This document shows positions 1 to 64,000 of a stretch of 64,000 nucleotides of DNA, piece by piece. The first letter of the stretch is position 1. Each line of letters opens with the position of its first letter. The position numbers were made by a program, and so were the translations under genes. The notes under the pieces were generated by a model. It did not search any database, was not told where the DNA came from, and was given only the letters and a program-made list of their open reading frames with translations. This stretch comes from Lophius americanus (Eukaryota; Chordata; Actinopteri; Lophiiformes; Lophiidae): assembly GCA_037951165.1 (NCBI GenBank), contig JBBDHG010000116.1, positions 5,515,501-5,579,500 on the forward strand, in the 5' to 3' direction.

Positions 1-745
1 AACAGAGAGAGATACTGCATTTGTTTGTTTGAAAAGATGAATAAGGAAAGGACACATGATTCTTCACACGCTATGGAAACTTTGCAACTGAGTCCGGAGT
101 AATGAACTGCTTAGGCACTGAATATTTTTCCCTTGAGAAAAATGAGTTACGTTAACAGACTAGAGCATACATGCCTTTGAAAAAACATCAAGACACTCTG
201 GAATCACGCTACGAAACATATCAAATTTCTAATGTTTGGCAGTTGAGACAGGTCAGTACGGACGTTTTCAGAAAAGCCGGTAAGTTTTGGAGAACTTACC
301 GGCCAATGTTCCTTTTTCCAATGTAACGAAACTGAACCAGACAGACCCTGGGAGGAGAGGAGAAATAACAGGAATGTTTGAATGGATGTCGGATTTTCCG
401 TCTTCGCCAATCAGTTTAGCGAGAAATGACATAGAAAAAATGATGTGTCCGAGGAATAGTAACTTTTTTTTCTTTTTTTCCACAAACACTGAACAACTAG
501 CACCGTCACGATTATGACATTTTTCCCAGTCAATTAATTGTCATAAAAAATAGCTAATATTATCAATTCAATTATACGTATTTCTTATATAAATATCTTT
601 TCACTGCATTCAGAGTGAGTGATATAAATCTGATGACTTTAACAGCTTTGAACGTGCCTGATCATGGTTTCTGGATTCACTGGGTTACTTTCATTGCATA
701 ACAAAACTAAATTCCAATGTGAAGAGTTCTTCTTGAACTACTCAC
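1..745. other. dock11 intron 36 (partial)
   Basis: AT-rich intron sequence at the left edge. Several short open frames on both strands show no resemblance to the expected next DOCK11 exon (the CL.HFRYMGKR block). Nothing else is recognisable. Confidence 0.6.
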
Positions 746-58777
<58,032 letters not shown>

Positions 58778-58789
58778 GGTCCTGTCAAC

Positions 58790-58822
58790 TTAAAATCCAC
58801 GTCCCGATGTAAATGCGACCAT
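58790..58822 (-). promoter_or_regulatory. short upstream ORF in dock11 5' leader
   Basis: An 11-codon frame (10 residues, MVAFTSGRGF, then TAA) has a strong start context (G at -3, G at +4). It ends 12 bases before the main ATG. It would matter only if transcription starts upstream of 58822, which the promoter motifs suggest. Confidence 0.45.
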
Positions 58823-59000
58823 GCCGCGGTAGCGAACGGAGCGGCCGACTCACTGCTGTCCAGATGTGATTGTGGTGCTTTGAGTTGAACCAGGGGCTCG
58901 AGACGTGAGGGCGGGGCTGCTGCTGCTGATGAGAGAACACCAAAGAGGGTTCGACGACGCAAGATAGTTCCCTCCCAACTACTTCCGCTCAGACGGACAG
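58823..59000 (-). promoter_or_regulatory. putative dock11 promoter / 5'UTR
   Basis: The 200 or so bases upstream of the dock11 ATG are richer in GC and CpG than the surrounding AT-rich DNA. They hold a GC box (GGGCGGGGC on the plus strand, 58909-58917) and an ETS-type GAGCGGAAGT on the minus strand (58981-58990). No TATA box is evident. The start site is inferred only; the pattern suits a TATA-less housekeeping-like promoter. Confidence 0.5.
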
Positions 59001-59089
59001 TTTTTCCGGCAGAGAGTTGCCTTTTACACTTTGAATGCTGGTGAAATAATTGTTTTAAACGGCGTAAGGCCACAATGAAAAATTTAACA

Positions 59090-59190
59090 AAGATACTTTT
59101 ATGAGAATAAAATCAAGAATTACAAAAGTGAATACGATAATACATTTTTAAAAAGTCGAAATATTACAAAAATAAAATCATAACATTTGT
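59090..59190 (-). repeat. degenerate 'ttacgacttt' minisatellite
   Basis: Stretches such as AATAAAATCAAGAATTACAA and AGTCGAAATATTACAAAAAT are a decayed form, on the minus strand, of a common fish repeat of about 20-24 bases (consensus near ATTCTCGTAAAATTATGACTTT). Confidence 0.45.
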
Positions 59191-59499
59191 AGACTTTGAG
59201 ATTTGATCCAAATGTAAAGTGCATTATAAATTAAATGTATTATTATTATTATGAGCAATTTCCATTGGCCTATTGGTAACGCTGTTAGCGGTCACGGTAG
59301 GCTTTATAACTTAATTAAAGGACGGATATAGGTGTTTCCTATTTAGAGGCCTATTGTTTTTTGACCTTGTGAAGATGGCGTGTTTGTTTCTTTTAATTGG
59401 GAAATGTTAGGTTATTATGAGATAAAACTTTCTTACACTACCTTTTCAATGTCCTGATAAAATGTAATGATATGGTGGTAATGGACCATATTATTCCAT
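59191..59499. other. intergenic spacer upstream of dock11
   Basis: AT-rich sequence with a short TTA run; nothing recognised. Confidence 0.6.
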
Positions 59500-59830
59500 C
59501 TTTTATTACCTCCACAAAGGAGGTAATGTTTTTACCTCTGTGCGTGTTTTTCTATTAGCAAGATTACATTAAAATTAATAGACATGTTTGCATTACAATT
59601 TTACCCAGATGTAGGTTTTGTCATATCCTAGAGATGAAGAAATTTTGGAGCTTTTATGTCATGACTTCACAATGTGACATCATAATAATGTTTTGTTAGC
59701 AATTTTGCAGAAAAACTGATGGATAGATTTGCATTAAATGTTAACATCTTAACAGATATAGTTTTGTCATATGCTACAGATTATAAAATGTTGGCAACAT
59801 TAAGGGAGGTTTGTTTAATATATAATGAAA
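59500..59830 (+). repeat. fish 'cctcc...ggagg' repeat copy with terminal hairpin
   Basis: ATTACCTCCACAAAGGAGGTAAT forms a perfect 9-bp stem (59505-59513 with 59519-59527). Then come GCAAGATTACATTAAAATTA and TTACCCAGATGTAGGTTTTG, matching the family at 33003. Two internal sub-copies (near 59600 and 59740) repeat the TAGGTTTTGTCATATCCTAG-like piece. Confidence 0.6.
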
Positions 59831-60339
59831 AAATAAAAATGTTGGAGCAGTGACGGCACCACATGGTGAAAGTGCTGTTGTGAAATTCAGTTTTGGGTTT
59901 TGCGTTAATAGATAAATTTAAACTGAAGATATAGCGTTATAAAGTTCTTCCATACATCTTCTTTGCTTCTGTGCAAACCAAGAGAATGACGGCTGGGATT
60001 ATATATATTGTTATTTTTCAATGGAAAAAGGGGCTCGGAGTAGTTGGGGAATGGAGCTGGGGGCTCTAAGCAGAGACGCAGAAGTGAAGAGTGCAAGAGA
60101 GTAATGGAAAGACAAACTGTTCCGGTGTATTTGAGAGAGTTTGTTGGAGTTTTTGTTAAAGAAAAAATAATGGTATAAACTCATACGTTAATGGACAAAT
60201 TTGCATTCAAAATTTCCTAATTAAGTGAACTATTTGATTCTGATCATAACAATGTTGGATACTATTTGCACTCTCTGAATGATTTTTCTTTAGTTCTATA
60301 GCTTGACAAGATGTTGGACGTTTTTGTAAAATTACAAAT

Positions 60340-60830
60340 CTATTCTGCTAAAATTACTAGTAAAATTACTAAATTGAAGCTTTTTTTCCTGGTAACATTA
60401 CGACATTATTGTTGTAAAACTATCTTTGTTCTTCTGATATTATAACTAATATCTCATAAAATTATGACTTCATTCCTGTAAAATTATGAAATTGTGTGTG
60501 TAAAAATTCCAGCTTTATTCTTGTTTAATAATGATTGAGTCTCATAATATGACTTTTCTTCTCGTGAAATTACAAGTTTATTTTCATATTCCCACTTTCT
60601 TTCTTCCTTAATATTATAAATTATTATAGAAATATTATATATCCTTTCTCACATAATCAACTCCAACTCCAAAATTACAAATTTACCCGAGAGAATTACA
60701 TCTTTGTTGTCGTAAAATAATTATTTTAAATTCTAACTTTATTTTTGTAAAAAACACTTTCTCCTATTATGACCATTCTTCTCTTAAAACTATGACTCGA
60801 AATCTCCAATTTATTTGAATTGTTTTCAAT
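60340..60830 (+). repeat. degenerate 'ttacgacttt' minisatellite
   Basis: Repeated TGTAAAATTATGAAATT, CTCATAAAATTATGACTTCA and similar pieces at irregular 20- to 30-base spacing. Same family as 59090-59190 in the opposite orientation. Confidence 0.5.
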
Positions 60831-61427
60831 GTGGCCCTAATACTCAAATTTTATTTTTTCACAGGGGCCAATTGTAATGTTTTATCGCGACATGGACGAC
60901 TTACAGAAAATAAATTGTCCTAAACAGCATTTTGTCGCCAGATGATTTAATATTCCCACATACTGCATGGACACATTTTAAAAGAATACTATATGAGGAC
61001 TTTATACAACTGTAGAAACCCAATAAGCAAATGTTGTAACATGTGAAGAAAGTCAGTTCATTTCCCACCTTCAATCCAAGAGCATTCAGTCAGAAACTTT
61101 AATAAAAACTATTAAATGCCATACATGAGAGACAACTCTTCGTATCCTGTAAAAGCTAAGAAGGTATAAGCAGTTATTAACATTGAATAGGAGACAAATC
61201 CATGCAGATCTCTTCAAAATGTATGGTGCACTGCCATCTTGTGTATAGTGTGAATTTTGCTCAACAACTTTTCTCAACGGACTTTTTTCAACACAGAAGG
61301 TTCAATGTGAGCGATTTAACCTGAAAGCAGGTTTTCCCTTTCAAAATAATGATATTTCTGGTCTCCATAATTAATATGTTAAATGTAAAAAATGCATAAT
61401 GTTTTGAATGAAGATCAGCAGTCTACC
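60831..61427. other. intergenic spacer
   Basis: AT-rich unique sequence; nothing recognised. Confidence 0.6.
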
Positions 61428-61565
61428 CTAGTAGGGCCCTTGAGCAAGAACCCCAGTTTGTTCCCTGGGGGCTTCACAGGGGTTGCGCTCTGTAATCCCG
61501 CAGGTTGCTTCAAATGCAGATCACTACTTTCCCTATGTTGTACTGTGTGTGATTAAAACACGTTA
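61428..61565 (+). repeat. fish SINE-like tail module
   Basis: GGGCCCTTGAGCAAGAACCC, then TTCAAATGCAGATCACTACT and TGTACTGTGTGTGATTAAAA, the same family of tails as 9418 and 17436. Confidence 0.65.
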
Positions 61566-62229
61566 CATTACTATAAACACACATCATACACTATATAACA
61601 AGTTTATGCATGCACAAATGTATACTTACAGAAAAACGCATCTGTATCAGTAGACTCTAGTATTACAATTTTTTGATACATTTAATCAGCCCTATAAAAG
61701 CTGATTTCATAACCAGATCGCTCAACGTCTGGTTGTGGTTAACAACGACCGCCACTGCCATTTTTAACCAGCAGGGTACCATAGGAAACTGCTACTGCTG
61801 CGGGGCTCCAGACAAAAAAAATGTATCTAGGACCCATTGGCTACTAAACCCAAAGAACTTAAGAGCCAAATGAAATTAACTGGTGCCAAATTATATTGAT
61901 GTCAGAGTACAATGTCAAATGTCTGCCTTAGCCTTTTCTTTCACTTCTGTACCGTATGCCTTTGTTTGCACTGCGTCCCATCGTCTTCACAATGTATTAT
62001 TTGCATAATTTGTGCAATTTCCAATATGCTGTAATCTTGTTACCGTAAATAAATAAATAAATTAAATGTCCAATCTTATTTTTCTATTTCTTATTTTCAG
62101 ATTTGTATTGAACTATGTACTATGATTTCCAGCTTATTCACGCTCTGAGTCTGTGTCTATACTTATTGGACTTGTACCAATTAGCGAGGCAGAGAGATCC
62201 ATATGGGAAGGATGTAGGATTTAAGTGAT
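61566..62229. other. intergenic spacer
   Basis: AT-rich unique sequence ending in a short TAAA run near 62046; nothing recognised. Confidence 0.6.
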
Positions 62230-63450
62230 AAAGGAAGGGGGACAGAAATGTACTGTAGGAGAGTGTGTGGGCAAGATGGAAAGAATACTCTGGAGAACTG
62301 ATGAATGAAGAAAATGAGATAGGGAGAAGAGTGGAAGGTGTGAGAATTGTACATCAGGACGTTCCGAGGATCAGTGATGTTGAAGCGAGAGCAGCTTTGA
62401 AGAGGATGAAGAATGGATCCTCTGGTTGGTGTAACAGACAGTGTGGATTGTTCCACACTATCTTGGAGAGTGAGAGGAGGCCTGAGGAATGAAGTGTACT
62501 GGTGCTGATTTCCAAGAACAAGAGTGATGTGCATGAGATGTAGCAACTACAGGGGTATAAAGATCTGGGAAAGAGTAGTGGAAGCTAGGTTATGAAATGT
62601 GGTGACAATTTGTGAGCAGCAGTATGGTTGCATGCCCAGTAGGGCACCACAGATGCAGTGTTTGATTTGAGAGTGCTGATGGAGAAGTATAGAGAGGGCC
62701 AAAAGGAGTTGGATTGTGTCTTTTTGGACTTAGAGAAAACGCAGGACTGAGTGGCAAGGGAGGAATTGTGGTATTGCATGATGAAATCTGGAGTGACAAG
62801 TATGTTAGAGTTTTAGAGTTGTGCAGGATATGAATGAGAGCAGCATGACAGCGGTGAGGTTTGCAGTAAGAGTCACGGATGGGTTCAAGGTGCTGGGACT
62901 GCACCAAGGATGAGCTCTGAGCCCCTTCTTTATTGCTATGGTGATGGCCAGCCTGACAGATGAGGTGGGTGGAGTGGGTAGAGAAGTGTGTCGAAGGTTA
63001 TCTGTGACAGAAGAGGAGCAGCAGGAGTGAAGAGAAAGGTTTACAGGATGGTGGTGAGAGCAGCTCCGCTTGATGGTTTAGAAACGGAGGCTCTGACCAA
63101 AAGACAGGAAGCAGAGCTGAAGATGTTCAGATGTTCTGTGGGAGTGAGGAGGATGGACAAGATTCTAAAAGAGCACATCAGTGGGAGAGTCCAGGTTAGA
63201 CATCTTAGAGACAAAGTAAAAGAGAACAGATTGAGATGGTTTGGACCCGTGAAGAAGAGGAGGGATAGTGGATCTACTGGTAGAAGGATGCTGGAGATGG
63301 AGCTGCCAGGCAGGAGAAAAAGGGGAGGACCAAATTGGAGGTTTCTGGATGTGGTGAGACAGGACATGCAGTTGGTTTGTGTGACAGAGGAAGATGCTGA
63401 GGACAGGGCAAGATGGAAACAGATGATCCGCTCTGGCGATCCCTAAAGGG
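62230..63450 (+). mobile_element. LINE ORF2 remnant (reverse transcriptase and C-terminal part)
   Basis: A first frame (62265-62492) reads RWKEYSGELMNEENE and ALKRMKNGSSG. After shifts come SYNYRG-, QQYG- and FLDLEK-like blocks (62530-62760) and LHQG. A second open frame (62988-63446) reads MVVRAAPLDGLETEALTKRQ, then MFRCSVGVRRMDKI and LRWFGPVKKRRD. The order matches a common fish LINE, but the catalytic DD region is deleted between 62960 and 62980. Non-functional. Confidence 0.8.
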
Positions 63451-63611
63451 AACAGCCGTAAGAAGATGAAGAGAATGAGTAACTTTTAGAGTATATGATT
63501 CTATACGGATTATATAGTTAGATGAAAAAATAAAGATGTTTTTACTCTTTATGACACATGTTGTGTCATTTCCTGTTCCTCTCCAGTAAACAGACACTGT
63601 TGCTTCATTAC

Positions 63612-63695
63612 CTGGTCCTGTTCCACTAAGGATGCCTTCTTTGAAATTCCCCAGCCTGACTCTGAGTTCACAAGGTTCACAGGTCCACTTCCCAT
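63612..63695 (-). CDS. possible exon of an unidentified minus-strand gene
   Basis: An 84-base stretch bounded by a good acceptor (cctttcag) and a donor (gtaatg) reads GKWTCEPCELRVRLGNFKE and onward without stops. Phase would be 1 on both sides, a pattern common in exons for extracellular modules, and the CEPC pair is suggestive. I do not recognise the protein. It lies upstream of dock11 and could instead be chance. Confidence 0.3.
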
Positions 63696-63761
63696 CTGAA
63701 AGGAACAAGGTCAAATACTCTAACCAGTATCACTGCAATTCTGCTGATTACTACAGTGGGC

Positions 63762-63809
63762 GCACACACACACACACATGCATACACACACACACACACA
63801 CACACACAC
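63762..63809. repeat. (CA)n microsatellite
   Basis: CA run with one ATGCAT interruption. Confidence 0.97.
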
Positions 63810-64000
63810 CGGGTATAACAATATCATTATCACTATAAGGTTACACCAGGATACCATTTTTCATTGTATAATTTATTTTGCTGATTATTTTGTTGATTAT
63901 TTAAGTTAAGTTAACCTTACCTCAATTTTATGACTGATCCTGGATTATTCTGAACTAAACCATTCAAAAAATCAAGTGAAATTAAGTCAGAATGATGAAA
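63810..64000. other. right edge, unassigned
   Basis: AT-rich sequence with no recognisable feature. Confidence 0.5.

Overview
The window is vertebrate nuclear DNA, almost certainly from a teleost fish. It is AT-rich and intron-rich with no bacterial-style gene packing. It is full of fish-type interspersed repeats (tRNA-like SINE modules, Tc1-like and LINE remnants) and long microsatellites. One gene dominates it: a minus-strand DOCK-family guanine-nucleotide-exchange-factor gene whose translated exons match DOCK11 (zizimin2/ACG, DOCK-D subfamily) better than DOCK9 or DOCK10. I assembled 36 consecutive coding exons by eye. They run from the initiator ATG at 58777 down to 746, with compatible splice phases throughout, and give about 1,330 codons. 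That is roughly the N-terminal two thirds of a protein usually about 2,070 residues long. The C-terminal part, with the DHR-2/DOCKER catalytic domain, lies beyond the left edge.

Layout, 5' to 3' along the gene (right to left in the window). 58778-64000 is upstream DNA: a GC-richer TATA-less promoter/5'UTR, AT-rich spacer with diffuse repeats, a broken LINE reverse-transcriptase copy (62230-63450), and one possible minus-strand exon of an unidentified gene at 63612-63695. Exon 1 (58673-58777) is followed by a 10.8-kb intron 1 that carries a Tc1-like transposon interrupted by a second retroelement. Exons 2-5 encode the N-terminal DOCK-C/D region, exons 6-8 the PH domain, exons 9-16 the linker region, exons 17-21 the DHR-1 (C2-like) domain, and exons 22-36 the helical/armadillo-like middle. 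The low-coordinate end (800-5100) is dominated by very long tetranucleotide arrays, including a tandemly duplicated flank-plus-array unit.

In mammals DOCK11 activates CDC42 through DHR-2, binds active CDC42 near its N-terminus, and is membrane-targeted through its PH and DHR-1 domains. The window covers the regulatory and targeting half. A lineage-specific feature is a pure (GGA)12 tract inside exon 12 that encodes 12 glycines. I found no novel multi-gene system. The best second-look items are the coding triplet repeat, a short strong-context uORF, the nested transposon, the duplicated microsatellite unit, two intronic minisatellites, and the unassigned exon candidate. All homology calls are from memory and by eye; no alignment or database search was run.
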